58,615 nt of DNA from positions 8,397 through 67,011 of the forward strand of contig NZ_BMED01000010.1 of the NCBI RefSeq assembly GCF_014636315.1, given 5' to 3'. Shown here piece after piece: positions 1 through 9,003 of the stretch. Position numbers and translations under genes: made by a program. The DNA comes from Parundibacterium terreum (lineage in GTDB: Bacteria; Pseudomonadota; Gammaproteobacteria; Burkholderiales; Burkholderiaceae_D). The notes under the pieces were generated by a model, which saw nothing but the letters and a program-made list of their open reading frames with translations, searched no databases and was not told the origin of the DNA. The first letter of the stretch is position 1. Every line of letters starts with the position of its first letter.

Positions 1-2
1 CG

Positions 3-3000
3 ATCAAGATTGGTCTTGCGTCGCCAGAAAAAATCCGTTCATGGTCCTACGGCGAAGTTAAAAAGCCGGAAACCATCAACTATCGTACTTTCAAGCCTGA
101 GCGTGACGGCCTGTTTTGCGCCAAGATTTTTGGCCCAATCAAGGATTACGAATGCCTGTGCGGTAAGTACAAGCGACTGAAACATCGCGGCGTTATCTGC
201 GAAAAGTGCGGCGTTGAAGTTACTCTGGCTAAAGTGCGTCGTGAACGCATGGGTCATATCGAGCTGGCTTCCCCGACTGCGCACATCTGGTTCCTGAAAT
301 CCCTGCCATCCCGTCTGGGTATGGTATTGGACATGACCCTGCGCGATATCGAACGCGTTCTGTATTTTGAAGCATATGTTGTGACCGATCCAGGCATGAC
401 TCCGCTGAAAAAATGCCAGATCATGTCGGAAGATGACTATGCTGCCAAGTACGAAGAGTACGGCGACGACTTTACTGCATTCATGGGCGCCGAAGGCATC
501 CGTGAACTGCTGCGCTCCATCGACATCGACCGTGATGCCGAAGCGCTGCGCGTAGAGCTGAAAGAGTCCAAATCCGAAGCCAAGATCAAGAAATATGCGA
601 AGCGTCTGAAAGTGCTGGAAGCATTCCAGCGTTCCGGCATCAAGCCGGACTGGATGATCATGGAAGTGCTGCCAGTATTGCCCCCGGAATTGCGTCCGCT
701 GGTACCGCTGGACGGCGGCCGCTTTGCGACCTCCGATCTGAACGATCTGTATCGCCGCGTCATCAACCGTAACAACCGTCTGAAGCGCCTGATGGAATTG
801 CGCGCTCCGGAAATCATCACACGCAACGAAAAGCGTATGCTGCAGGAAGCGGTTGATTCTCTGCTGGATAACGGCCGTCGCGGTAAGGCGATGACTGGCG
901 CCAACAAGCGTCCGCTGAAATCCCTGGCTGAGATGATCAAAGGTAAAGGCGGTCGTTTCCGTCAGAACTTGCTGGGTAAGCGCGTCGATTACTCCGGTCG
1001 TTCCGTTATCGTGGTTGGTCCACAGCTGAAATTGCATCAGTGTGGCTTGCCGAAGCTGATGGCGCTGGAACTGTTCAAGCCTTTCATTTTCAATAAACTG
1101 GAATTGATGGGCCTGGCGACAACGATCAAGGCAGCGAAGAAACTGGTAGAAATCCAGGAGCCGGTCGTCTGGGATATCCTGGAAGAAGTCATCCGCGAAC
1201 ATCCTGTGATGCTGAACCGTGCGCCAACATTGCACCGTCTGGGTATCCAGGCGTTTGAGCCGGTCCTGATTGAAGGTAAAGCGATCCAGTTGCATCCGCT
1301 GGTCTGCGCCGCATTCAATGCCGACTTTGACGGCGATCAAATGGCGGTTCACGTTCCTCTGTCTATCGAAGCGCAGATGGAAGCACGTACCCTGATGTTG
1401 GCATCCAACAACATTCTGTTCCCGTCCAACGGCGAACCGTCTATTGTGCCTTCCCAGGATATCGTGTTGGGTCTGTACTACGCTACCCGCGAGAAAATCA
1501 ACGGCAAGGGCGAAGGCATGATGTTCCCGGACGTATCCGAGGTCATCCGTGCTTACGACAACAAGGAAGTGGAATTGACGACACGTATCACCGTACGTAT
1601 CGTTGAAAATCCAAAAGATCCAGCTACTGGTGAATTCGTGCGCACTATCAAGCGCTACGAAACCACCGTCGGCCGCGCAATTCTGTCCGAGATTCTGCCT
1701 AAGGGCTTGCCTTTCACCGTGCTGAACCGCGCGCTGAAGAAAAAAGAAATCTCCAAGCTGATCGATACATCCTTCCGTAAGTGCGGTCTGCGCGCAACGG
1801 TCGTGTTTGCCGATCAACTGATGCAGTCCGGTTTCCGCCTGGCGACACGCGCAGGTATCTCCATCTGTATCGATGACATGCTGGTTCCGCCGCAAAAAGT
1901 CACCCTGGTGGCGAGCGCAGAACACGAAGTCAAACAGATCGAACAGCAGTATGCATCCGGTCTGGTAACAGCTGGCGAGCGTTACAACAAGGTTGTGGAT
2001 ATCTGGGGCAAGACCGGTGACGAAGTCGGTAAGGCCATGATGGAACAGCTGAAAGTGGAAGACGTAGTCCGCCGCGACGGTAGCAAAGGCACTCAGGAAT
2101 CGTTCAACGCGATTTACATGATGGCCGACTCCGGTGCACGTGGTTCCGCTGCCCAGATTCGCCAGTTGGCCGGTATGCGTGGCCTGATGGCGAAACCGGA
2201 CGGTTCGATTATTGAAACACCGATCACCGCGAACTTCCGCGAAGGTCTGAACGTGTTGCAGTACTTTATTTCTACGCACGGTGCCCGTAAGGGTCTGGCC
2301 GATACGGCGTTGAAAACAGCGAACTCCGGTTACCTGACACGTAGGCTGGTTGACGTTACGCAGGATCTGGTTGTGATCGAGGATGATTGCGGCACAGCCA
2401 ACGGCGCGTCCATGAAGGCGATCGTTGAAGGTGGTGAAGTGAACGTTCCGTTGCGTGACCTGATCCTGGGCCGCGTTGCTGCGAACGACATCGTCAATCC
2501 TGAAACGCAAGCCAACCTGTACGATGCAGGTACATTGCTGGATGAGAATGCAGTAGAAGAAATCGAACGTCTGGGCATCGACGAAGTCAAGGTTCGCACT
2601 CCGCTGACTTGCGACACACGCTACGGCCTGTGCGCAATGTGCTACGGTCGCGACCTGGGCCGCGGTACTCTGGTCAACGCTGGTGAAGCAGTCGGTGTTA
2701 TCGCTGCGCAGTCCATCGGTGAACCAGGTACACAGTTGACGATGCGTACCTTCCACATCGGTGGTGCGGCATCCCGTGCAGCGATTGCATCTTCTGTTGA
2801 AGCCAAGTCCAACGGTACTATCCGCTTCACAGCGACTATGCGTTATGTGACTAACGGCAAAGGCGACCAGATCGTTATTTCCCGTTCCGGCGAAGTGCTG
2901 ATCACGGATGACCACGGTCGTGAACGTGAACGTCATAAAGTGCCTTACGGCGCGACGCTGATCGTTAAAGACGGCATGGTGATCAAGGCTGGTATTGCAC

Positions 3001-4175
3001 TGGCAACCTGGGATCCGCTGACACGTCCGATTATCACTGAGTACACAGGTACCGTGAAATTCGAAAACGTGGAAGAAGGCGTTACCGTTGCCAAGCAGGT
3101 CGACGAAGTTACCGGTCTGTCCACTCTGGTGGCGATCGATGCGAAACGTCGCGGCTCTGTGACCAAATCGCTGCGTCCACAGGTAAAACTGTTGAACGAA
3201 CAAGGCGAAGAAGTGAAGATCGCCGGCACCGAACACGCAGTGACGATCGGCTTCCAGGTTGGCGCGCTGATTACTGTCAAAGACGGCCAGCAAGTTACCG
3301 TTGGTGAAGTCCTGGCGCGTATCCCGACTGAATCACAGAAGACTCGTGATATTACTGGTGGTCTGCCACGCGTTGCCGAACTGTTCGAAGCACGTTCGCC
3401 AAAAGATGCAGGTATGTTGGCCGAGGTTACAGGTACGGTTGCGTTTGGTAAAGAAACCAAGGGTAAACAGCGTCTGGAAATCACCGACATGGACGGTGAG
3501 AAGCATGAATTCCTGATCACCAAGGACAAGCAGGTTCTGGTGCATGACGGCCAGGTAGTCAACAAGGGTGAGATGATCGTGGACGGCCCTGCCGATCCGC
3601 AAGACATCCTGCGCTTGCTGGGTATCGAAGCACTGGCACGCTACATCGTTGACGAAGTGCAGGACGTGTACCGTCTGCAGGGCGTTAAGATCAATGACAA
3701 GCACATTGAAGTGATTGTGCGTCAGATGTTGCGCCGTGTTGCCGTAGTGAACCCAGGCGATGCCAACTACATCGTCGGTGAACAGGTAGAACGCTCCGAA
3801 CTGCTGGATGAAAATGATCGCGTCACTGCGGCTGGCGGTATCCCTGCAACATACGAAAACGTATTGCTGGGTATTACCAAGGCTTCCTTGTCTACCGATT
3901 CCTTCATCTCTGCCGCGTCCTTCCAGGAAACGACACGTGTTCTGACAGAAGCAGCGATCATGGGCAAGAAAGATACCCTGCGCGGCCTGAAAGAAAACGT
4001 CATCGTCGGTCGCCTGATACCGGCTGGTACAGGTCTGGCATTCCACCGTGCCCGCAAGTTGAAAGAAACTTGGGAAGCGGATGAACGCTCGGCATTGCTG
4101 CAGGCAGAAAAAGCAGCATTTGCACCGATTCCTGAAGTAGCAGCGACCGATGCTGCGGCGGACGGCGAAGCGTAA
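3..4175 (+). CDS. rpoC: RNA polymerase subunit beta' (5' partial)
   Basis: This is the largest catalytic subunit of RNA polymerase. The frame is open from the first complete codon and continues upstream of the window, so only about the first 20 residues are missing; 1390 residues are visible, which with the missing part matches the usual ~1400-residue length. The N-terminal zinc-binding cysteines appear near 160-210 (CLCGKY and CEKCGVE). The universal Mg-binding motif NADFDGD lies at 1317-1337, and the second zinc-binding cysteine cluster (CDTRYGLCAMCYGRD) near 2611-2658. The C-terminal trigger/jaw segments and the conserved AGTGLAFHR region near the end are intact. It ends with TAA at 4173-4175 and is followed by a strong terminator. 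rpoB is expected immediately upstream, outside the window. Identification is certain. Confidence 0.99.
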   Translation: MKIGLASPEKIRSWSYGEVKKPETINYRTFKPERDGLFCAKIFGPIKDYECLCGKYKRLKHRGVICEKCGVEVTLAKVRRERMGHIELASPTAHIWFLKSLPSRLGMVLDMTLRDIERVLYFEAYVVTDPGMTPLKKCQIMSEDDYAAKYEEYGDDFTAFMGAEGIRELLRSIDIDRDAEALRVELKESKSEAKIKKYAKRLKVLEAFQRSGIKPDWMIMEVLPVLPPELRPLVPLDGGRFATSDLNDLYRRVINRNNRLKRLMELRAPEIITRNEKRMLQEAVDSLLDNGRRGKAMTGANKRPLKSLAEMIKGKGGRFRQNLLGKRVDYSGRSVIVVGPQLKLHQCGLPKLMALELFKPFIFNKLELMGLATTIKAAKKLVEIQEPVVWDILEEVIREHPVMLNRAPTLHRLGIQAFEPVLIEGKAIQLHPLVCAAFNADFDGDQMAVHVPLSIEAQMEARTLMLASNNILFPSNGEPSIVPSQDIVLGLYYATREKINGKGEGMMFPDVSEVIRAYDNKEVELTTRITVRIVENPKDPATGEFVRTIKRYETTVGRAILSEILPKGLPFTVLNRALKKKEISKLIDTSFRKCGLRATVVFADQLMQSGFRLATRAGISICIDDMLVPPQKVTLVASAEHEVKQIEQQYASGLVTAGERYNKVVDIWGKTGDEVGKAMMEQLKVEDVVRRDGSKGTQESFNAIYMMADSGARGSAAQIRQLAGMRGLMAKPDGSIIETPITANFREGLNVLQYFISTHGARKGLADTALKTANSGYLTRRLVDVTQDLVVIEDDCGTANGASMKAIVEGGEVNVPLRDLILGRVAANDIVNPETQANLYDAGTLLDENAVEEIERLGIDEVKVRTPLTCDTRYGLCAMCYGRDLGRGTLVNAGEAVGVIAAQSIGEPGTQLTMRTFHIGGAASRAAIASSVEAKSNGTIRFTATMRYVTNGKGDQIVISRSGEVLITDDHGRERERHKVPYGATLIVKDGMVIKAGIALATWDPLTRPIITEYTGTVKFENVEEGVTVAKQVDEVTGLSTLVAIDAKRRGSVTKSLRPQVKLLNEQGEEVKIAGTEHAVTIGFQVGALITVKDGQQVTVGEVLARIPTESQKTRDITGGLPRVAELFEARSPKDAGMLAEVTGTVAFGKETKGKQRLEITDMDGEKHEFLITKDKQVLVHDGQVVNKGEMIVDGPADPQDILRLLGIEALARYIVDEVQDVYRLQGVKINDKHIEVIVRQMLRRVAVVNPGDANYIVGEQVERSELLDENDRVTAAGGIPATYENVLLGITKASLSTDSFISAASFQETTRVLTEAAIMGKKDTLRGLKENVIVGRLIPAGTGLAFHRARKLKETWEADERSALLQAEKAAFAPIPEVAATDAAADGEA

Positions 4176-4195
4176 TTTAGCAAGTAGCAAGAATG

Positions 4196-4232
4196 AAAGC
4201 ACCGTAGCGAAAAGCTCCGGTGCTTTTTTTTC
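4196..4232 (+). terminator. Rho-independent terminator of rpoC
   Basis: A 9-bp perfect stem (4196-4204 with 4218-4226, core AAGCACCG/CGGTGCTT) is followed by an uninterrupted T run to 4232. It sits 20 bases after the rpoC stop codon and should end the rpoBC transcript, so the str operon far downstream cannot be a continuation of this unit. Confidence 0.93.
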
Positions 4233-4341
4233 GTACCTGCCGGGCACATGCCGTTGTATATGCCGGGTATGCTATTAATTTTGTAGAAATTTATCTGTCA
4301 TCTTATTTGTCATCGCATTTTTCATTTTCTAAGCAAGCTGC

Positions 4342-5133
4342 ATGAGCACTACACTGCATACCAATCAAATTATTCCCCTGCTGGACCAGTACGGCAGCCT
4401 GGCCGATGTGGAGGTAGTGGAAGAAACCGGTTCCACCAATGCCGACCTGATGGCGCGGCTGCATCTGCTGCAGGCTCCCGTGCTGCGCGTCGCCGAACGC
4501 CAGACCGCAGGCCGCGGGCGCGCCGGCAGGGTCTGGCGCTCGGTGCCCGGCGGTGTACTGACATTTTCACTGGCCTGGCGTTTCCGCAGGCAGGCGCAGG
4601 GCCTGCTCGGCTTGCCGCTGGCAGTCGGCGTGGCCGTGGCCGAGGTCTTGCTGGCCCAGAGCGTACCGGTGCAATTGAAATGGCCCAATGATATTTTGAA
4701 AGACGGCAAGAAGCTGGCCGGCATATTGATAGAAACCTCGCCAGTGCCGGATCAGGACGGCGGCGGCACCTGGACAGTGATTGGCATAGGCCTTAACCTG
4801 AGCATTCCGCACGAACTGGAGGCGGAGATAGGCAGGGAAGTCGCCGACGCGCCCTGGCTGGCGCAGATGGACAGGAACACGCTGATGGCTCACTTGCTGA
4901 ATGCACTGGCCAAGGCCTTGCAGCAGTTCGAGCAGCAGGGTTTTGCCGCCTTTACCGGGCGCTGGAACAGCATGCATGCGTATGCGCAGCAGATGGTCCG
5001 CATCCTGGACCAGGGCCAGATTGTGCATGAGGGCACCGCGCTAGGCGTGGATGCCAACGGCTGCCTGTCCTTGCTGACGGCGCAAGGGCCGGTCACGGTG
5101 GTGGCGGGCGATGTATCATTGCGGCCTGTTTAG
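4342..5133 (+). CDS. birA: Biotin--protein ligase, catalytic domain only
   Basis: The product activates biotin with ATP and attaches it to a lysine of biotin carboxyl carrier protein, needed for acetyl-CoA carboxylase. The 263-residue protein shows the biotinyl-AMP loop GRGRAGR at residues 57-63, KWPND at 113-117 and the GKKLAGIL segment at 122-129; a small SH3-like C-terminal domain follows. Compared with the E. coli protein (about 320 residues) the N-terminal winged-helix DNA-binding domain is absent, so this is a monofunctional ligase and not a biotin-operon repressor. It is followed after 33 bases by coaX in the same direction, so the two are probably cotranscribed. No strong Shine-Dalgarno sequence precedes the ATG; the chosen start gives the family's normal N-terminus. 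Confidence 0.95.
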   Translation: MSTTLHTNQIIPLLDQYGSLADVEVVEETGSTNADLMARLHLLQAPVLRVAERQTAGRGRAGRVWRSVPGGVLTFSLAWRFRRQAQGLLGLPLAVGVAVAEVLLAQSVPVQLKWPNDILKDGKKLAGILIETSPVPDQDGGGTWTVIGIGLNLSIPHELEAEIGREVADAPWLAQMDRNTLMAHLLNALAKALQQFEQQGFAAFTGRWNSMHAYAQQMVRILDQGQIVHEGTALGVDANGCLSLLTAQGPVTVVAGDVSLRPV

Positions 5134-5166
5134 GCTATTCGGCCATTTTGGCCATTCGGAAAAAAT

Positions 5167-5940
5167 ATGCTGTTACTGATAGACGCCGGCAATACCCGGA
5201 TCAAATGGGGCATCACGCAGCTAACCACAGCGGATAGCCCGGCCTTGCCTGCATGGCTGGCGGCAGGATCGCTGGCACATGCCGACCTGCCGCATCTGGC
5301 GGATGAACTGAAACCCTATGCGGTCACGCAGATACTGATATCTAATGTCGCCGGCGCTACAGTCAGGCAACTACTGGAAAGCAGCCTGGCGATCATCGCT
5401 CCCGGCCTTGCACCTGACTGGTTCAGTTCGCAGCCGCAACTGGCGGGCTTGCGCAATGCCTACCTCAATCCGGGCCAACTGGGCTGCGACCGCTTCGCAT
5501 CGGCCATCGCTGCGCATGCCTTGTATCCGGGGCAGGACTTGATCGTTGCCACATGCGGCACGGCGACCACCGTTGACGCGGTCAGCGCAGATGGGGTATT
5601 CCACGGCGGTATGATACTGCCTGGCCTGAAATTGATGGCGCAGTCGCTGGCCAGGAATACGGCGCAATTGCCACAGGTTGCAGAGAGTGTTTCCGTTGAG
5701 GGCATTTTCGCTGATAATACGGATCAGGCCATTGTCAGCGGCTGCATTGCTGCGCAGGTGGGAGCGATCGAACATGCGGTTACCGCATGGCGGTCGTCGC
5801 AAAAAGCGGAAGTAAGCTGTATTGTTTCCGGCGGCGCGGCACCCTACCTGCTGGGGCGCCTAGGCGTGCAGCACAGGCACATGGAAAATCTGGTGCTGAC
5901 CGGTTTATATCATGCAGCAAAATCATCAATGAATAACTAA
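5167..5940 (+). CDS. coaX: Type III pantothenate kinase
   Basis: The enzyme phosphorylates pantothenate in the first step of coenzyme A synthesis. This 257-residue protein has the ASKHA-fold signatures of the CoaX family: the phosphate-binding segment DAGNTRIKWG at residues 6-15, the GxDR motif (LGCDRF, residues 105-110, with the likely catalytic Asp108), and TCGTATT at 129-135. The family was first named Bvg accessory factor (Baf) in Bordetella, and the birA-coaX pairing seen here is typical of Burkholderiales. CoaX enzymes need a monovalent cation and are not feedback inhibited by CoA; this is family knowledge. The gene ends 6 bases before the next start, so translation of the SPOR gene is probably coupled. 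Confidence 0.95.
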   Translation: MLLLIDAGNTRIKWGITQLTTADSPALPAWLAAGSLAHADLPHLADELKPYAVTQILISNVAGATVRQLLESSLAIIAPGLAPDWFSSQPQLAGLRNAYLNPGQLGCDRFASAIAAHALYPGQDLIVATCGTATTVDAVSADGVFHGGMILPGLKLMAQSLARNTAQLPQVAESVSVEGIFADNTDQAIVSGCIAAQVGAIEHAVTAWRSSQKAEVSCIVSGGAAPYLLGRLGVQHRHMENLVLTGLYHAAKSSMNN

Positions 5941-5946
5941 AACCTT

Positions 5947-6627
5947 ATGCTTAGATTCTTTTTCTGGAGCCTGCTAGTCGCCAATGCGCTGCTGTTTGCC
6001 TATACCCAGGGCTATCTCGGTACCTGGGGCATGGATGCGCATGAGCCGCAGCGCCTGAAGAATCAGTATCAGCCTGGGCAACTGCAACTGGTGTCTGCTG
6101 CGGTGGCAAATGCGATCGTGGATCCCAGCGCGGATAAAAAAGACGTGGTGACTGCTTGCGTGGAGATAGGCAGTTTTACGCAGGCAGATTTGCCGCGCAT
6201 AGAAGACAGGCTGAAGCAGCTCGCGCTGGGCGACCGCCAATCGCGCACCAATGTGCAGGACGTTGCCACGCACATGGTCTTCATCCCATCCATGGGCAGC
6301 AAGGAAGGAGCGGACAAGAAGGCCGGCGAACTACATCGCCTGGGCATCAATGACTTCTATATCGTGCAAGACCAGTCCAATCTGCGCTGGGGTATTTCGC
6401 TGGGCGTATTCAAGACCGAGGACGCAGCAAAAGCGCATCTCGCCAACCTGAATAACAAGGGTGTGCGTTCGGCGCGCATAGGTGCGCGCAGCATCACGAC
6501 AAATAAGTTCGCGTATCAGCTACGCGCGCTGAATGCGGAAGAGCAGGCGAAATTCGACAGTATCAAGATAGATTTCCCCGCGCAGGAAGTACACAATTGC
6601 CAGGCCACGGCGTATAGCAAAAACTAG
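5947..6627 (+). CDS. SPOR-domain membrane protein
   Basis: The 226-residue protein begins with one hydrophobic segment (residues about 3-20) that should anchor it in the inner membrane with the rest in the periplasm. The C-terminal half, from about residue 70 to 170, has the alternating pattern of a SPOR repeat (IGSFTQADLPRIEDRL, then a later WGISLGVFKTEDAAKAHLA strand-helix unit), a domain that binds denuded glycan strands of septal peptidoglycan. It is 6 bases downstream of coaX and therefore belongs to the birA-coaX unit. Such proteins usually contribute to division, but the exact role here is unknown. No transcription terminator with a T run is obvious after it. Confidence 0.83.
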   Translation: MLRFFFWSLLVANALLFAYTQGYLGTWGMDAHEPQRLKNQYQPGQLQLVSAAVANAIVDPSADKKDVVTACVEIGSFTQADLPRIEDRLKQLALGDRQSRTNVQDVATHMVFIPSMGSKEGADKKAGELHRLGINDFYIVQDQSNLRWGISLGVFKTEDAAKAHLANLNNKGVRSARIGARSITTNKFAYQLRALNAEEQAKFDSIKIDFPAQEVHNCQATAYSKN

Positions 6628-6955
6628 CCTTGCCTAGTCTAGCCTTCAGCGCCAGCGGTACTCAGCAGATTTTCATGACAGCAAGCAATTGCACGTCCTC
6701 AACAAAAGCAAGGCCTGATCCCACAGCTTTCTAGGACGGCACTGATACCCGGTCTTCCTCCATCCCGGTAAGATGAACTCACATTGTTGATGGCTTGTTT
6801 CGCATTGTCGCTGGTGATAGTGCAAGGCGAGTGCAATATGTTCGGCAATGGAGGTCTCTGTATCAGAGATCCGGGATATCCGGCAGGCTGCATCTTTTTT
6901 AGTAACGCGCACCGGCTGGATGTCCCTCATTTTATTGACTTTATGAGGAACAAAG
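6628..6955. other. Intergenic region without a supported gene
   Basis: This 328-base stretch lies between the SPOR gene and the Q/N-rich small gene. Short open frames exist on both strands but none has a recognisable product or a convincing ribosome binding site. The only signal I would use is AGGAA at 6946-6950, the probable Shine-Dalgarno sequence of the next gene. The region probably holds that gene's promoter, but I cannot place it reliably. Confidence 0.5.
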
Positions 6956-7186
6956 ATGACTACTCAGCAAAATCAAAATAACCGTAATCAAAACCCGCAG
7001 GCTGGCAATAATCAGCAAAAACCCGCTACCCCTCCAGGCAGCGGCCATCAAAAGGATAATGCTGCACAGGCGGACAATAGCAAGAACCGCAACAGCCAGC
7101 AAAACTCCCAGCAGCAAGGCAACAAGAGCAATATGGGCAACCAGCAGCAAGACGCCGGTAATCAAACCCGCAATCCCAGCCGCTAA
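6956..7186 (+). CDS. Small Q/N-rich disordered protein
   Basis: The 76-residue product is extremely biased: by my count 17 Asn and 18 Gln, nearly half of the chain, with the remainder mainly Ser, Gly, Ala, Pro, Lys, Arg, Asp and Thr. It contains no Leu, Ile, Val, Phe, Tyr, Trp or Cys at all, so it cannot have a hydrophobic core and should be intrinsically disordered. It has no signal peptide. A good Shine-Dalgarno sequence (AGGAA, 6946-6950) stands 5 bases before the ATG, which supports real translation. The gene is isolated, with more than 300 empty bases on both sides. I do not recognise a family; a stress- or desiccation-type protein is possible by composition only. The opposite strand also reads open, but as a biased hydrophobic shadow. 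Confidence 0.62.
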   Translation: MTTQQNQNNRNQNPQAGNNQQKPATPPGSGHQKDNAAQADNSKNRNSQQNSQQQGNKSNMGNQQQDAGNQTRNPSR

Positions 7187-7609
7187 TCAGCAGGCTCCAG
7201 CCTGACCGCGACTGAGAGCATGCATGGCTAGTAAATAGTAAAAGCCGATGCGAGCCCAGCCAACCTTAAGGCTTCACCGGTAGCTTAAGCTGCCAAGTTT
7301 CGGGGACTTTGGTCCCCGATCCACATTCCAGGCACATTCAAGACACGACAGAGGCACGACACCTGTCACATCCTGCAGTTGATGCCTTCCTCCCCCAAAT
7401 TTAACAAAGATTTTCTTCTCCAATAGAAATGTTGTTTGAATGCATGACTATATCTGCCTATGCTGTCAGTGCGGGCAAGAGGATGGTTATGTGCATTTTT
7501 ATAGCATCTTCGGCTTGCGAAACAATGCTTGTGACATTGTATAAATCATCAAGTTTGCAATAATTTCGTAATGAGCTTGCAGAACAACGATTTGAGCCGG
7601 GAGACAGAA
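7187..7609. other. Intergenic region with hairpins, no gene
   Basis: No coding frame is supported in these 423 bases. Two short inverted repeats are visible: CAGGCT/AGCCTG at 7191-7204, just after the small gene, and an 8-bp perfect stem TCGGGGAC/GTCCCCGA at 7300-7319 with a four-base loop. Neither is followed by a T run on the plus strand, so they are not classical terminators. The 3' part is AT-rich and probably contains the promoter of the Cache-domain gene. Confidence 0.5.
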
Positions 7610-8092
7610 ATGACAGCCATTTTCAGGAGCGCAGCAGCGGCATTGCTTGCGTTCGTTAGCATCACCATCACAACCTCATCTGCGCTTGCCGCGACTGAGC
7701 ATGGTACCGAGCAAGAAGCGATAGCCCTGGTCAAGCAAGCTGTTGCCTACTACAAGGCAAACGGCAAGGAAAACACCTTTGCCGAAATCAATAAGCCGGA
7801 TGGGCAGTTCATTAACAAGGATTTGTACCTGTTCGTCGGCAGCACGCAAGAAGGAGGGGTGACGCTGGCCCATGGCGCCAATGCCAAGCTGCTGGGGAAA
7901 AATCTGAGTGAGATGAAAGACGTGGACGGCAATAAGTTCGTCAAGAGAATGGCGGAAGTCGCCAATAGCAAATCCGGCAAAGGCTGGGTTGACTACCGCT
8001 GGCCCAATCCCACTACCAAAGAACTGGAACAGAAAAGCACCTATGTAGAGCGGGTGGACGATATCTGGTTTGCCTGCGGTATCTATAGGTAA
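7610..8092 (+). CDS. Secreted single Cache-domain protein
   Basis: I place the start at ATG 7610 because GGGAGA (7599-7604) precedes it at proper spacing and the resulting N-terminus is a clean signal peptide (charged start, hydrophobic stretch, cleavage after ALA near residue 29). An in-frame upstream ATG at 7571 would bury the signal. The mature part, about 130 residues, looks like a single Cache domain: a long helix (EAIALVKQAVAYYKANG) followed by a sensor sheet with YLFVGS, GVTLAHGANAKLLGKNL and a closing VDYRWPNP...KSTYVERV strand. Cache domains bind small molecules in the periplasm, normally as the sensor part of chemoreceptors or kinases. Here no transmembrane or output domain follows, so it is a stand-alone binding protein of unknown ligand. 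Confidence 0.78.
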   Translation: MTAIFRSAAAALLAFVSITITTSSALAATEHGTEQEAIALVKQAVAYYKANGKENTFAEINKPDGQFINKDLYLFVGSTQEGGVTLAHGANAKLLGKNLSEMKDVDGNKFVKRMAEVANSKSGKGWVDYRWPNPTTKELEQKSTYVERVDDIWFACGIYR

Positions 8093-8109
8093 AATCTCAA
8101 ATATGAGGT

Positions 8110-8136
8110 CTTGATTCCCGCCATATGGGAATCAAG
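8110..8136. promoter_or_regulatory. Palindrome before the IclR gene, possible operator
   Basis: A perfect 10-bp inverted repeat (CTTGATTCCC, 8110-8119, with GGGAATCAAG, 8127-8136) surrounds a 7-base spacer. It begins 18 bases after the Cache gene stop and ends 58 bases before the IclR start. There is no T run after it, so an operator for the adjacent IclR-type regulator is more likely than a terminator, but both remain possible. Confidence 0.45.
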
Positions 8137-8194
8137 GCTTGAATTCTCTCCGCAAGCTGCTAGCATAGGTCTCATCTTCCAGCTATCAGTTCCC

Positions 8195-8959
8195 ATGCGG
8201 ATTCCCCCAACACCCGATGCAACATCGCCAATACCCGTCAGTGAGCGGGTATTGCAGGTGCTTGCGGCGATTGCCCGTAGCGGCCATCCCATATCGGCGC
8301 GGGAATTGGCTGCACAAACCCAGCTACCCTTGAGCACCGTTTACCGTCACCTGCTCCCATTGAAGAAATGGGGACTGGTGCAGCAGCATGCGCAAACCGG
8401 CTTGTATGAGCCTGGGCCACTGGGTGTGCAGCTCGCCTGGGGCTTCGACCAGCATTCTTTTTTGATGAGCCAGGCCAGGAGCGAGATAGAGCAACTGGTC
8501 GCGCAATCCGGCGAGAGCGTGGGCTTGCTGGTGCATGTACAGCGGCAGGTGGTATGCCTGGACATGCAGGAGAGCGAACAAGCGCTGCGCTGTTCATTTG
8601 CCAAGGGCAGGGCCAATTCCCCTTTGCGCGGCGCCTCAGCCAAAGCGCTGCTGGCGTTTACGGCGAAGCCGGCGCAGGATTTGCTGATTGCGCATTATTT
8701 GCCGGAGCAGCCGGATGAGCAGCGCCAACTGAAGATAGTGCTACAGCAAATTTACCGGCAGGGCTATGCAGTGAGCGAAAACGAAGTGGACCAGGGTGTT
8801 TGGGGCGTCAGCGCCCCCGTCTTCTCCGGCAGGAATAAAATGGAAGCGACCCTGTCATTGATGGCGCCGGTCTCGCGCGCGGCAGCCAGACAAGACGAGT
8901 GGATACAACAAACCCTGGCTACCGCCGCCCGCATCAGCCAGCGCCTACGAGCTAGTTAA
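8195..8959 (+). CDS. IclR-family regulator of the hut genes
   Basis: The 254-residue protein has an N-terminal winged helix-turn-helix (VSERVLQVLAAIARSG, then ISARELAAQTQLPLSTVYRHL) and the C-terminal IclR effector domain with the usual signatures GESVGLLVHV and NSPLRGASAKALLAF, and SENEVDQGVWGVSAPVF near the end. ATG 8195 is preferred to in-frame ATG 8111 because the latter would add 28 residues overlapping the upstream palindrome. The gene is followed after 44 bases by hutG, so it almost certainly controls hutGFD. Regulation by an IclR protein differs from the GntR-type HutC repressor best known in Pseudomonas and enterics. Its effector is probably a histidine-pathway intermediate, but this is inferred only from neighbours. 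Confidence 0.88.
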   Translation: MRIPPTPDATSPIPVSERVLQVLAAIARSGHPISARELAAQTQLPLSTVYRHLLPLKKWGLVQQHAQTGLYEPGPLGVQLAWGFDQHSFLMSQARSEIEQLVAQSGESVGLLVHVQRQVVCLDMQESEQALRCSFAKGRANSPLRGASAKALLAFTAKPAQDLLIAHYLPEQPDEQRQLKIVLQQIYRQGYAVSENEVDQGVWGVSAPVFSGRNKMEATLSLMAPVSRAAARQDEWIQQTLATAARISQRLRAS

Positions 8960-9003
8960 AATAATTTGCATCTTAATATGCATTTGTAAGGGGACACTAC
9001 AAC

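Noticed and set aside
39..3293. Very long open frame on the minus strand inside rpoC
   Set aside because: It is fully antisense to rpoC, whose sequence matches the beta' subunit throughout; codon bias of a highly expressed gene leaves the opposite strand free of stops.
6673..6930. 85-codon minus-strand frame after the SPOR gene
   Set aside because: No recognisable product, no Shine-Dalgarno sequence, and unlike protein composition.
6941..7165. Very hydrophobic minus-strand frame opposite the Q/N-rich gene
   Set aside because: The complement of Asn and Gln codons reads as Leu, Val and Ile, so the membrane-like composition is a mirror effect. The plus strand has the ribosome binding site.
8120..8136. 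Palindrome before the IclR gene as a plain terminator of the Cache gene
   Set aside because: No T run follows it on either strand, so I list it as a possible operator.
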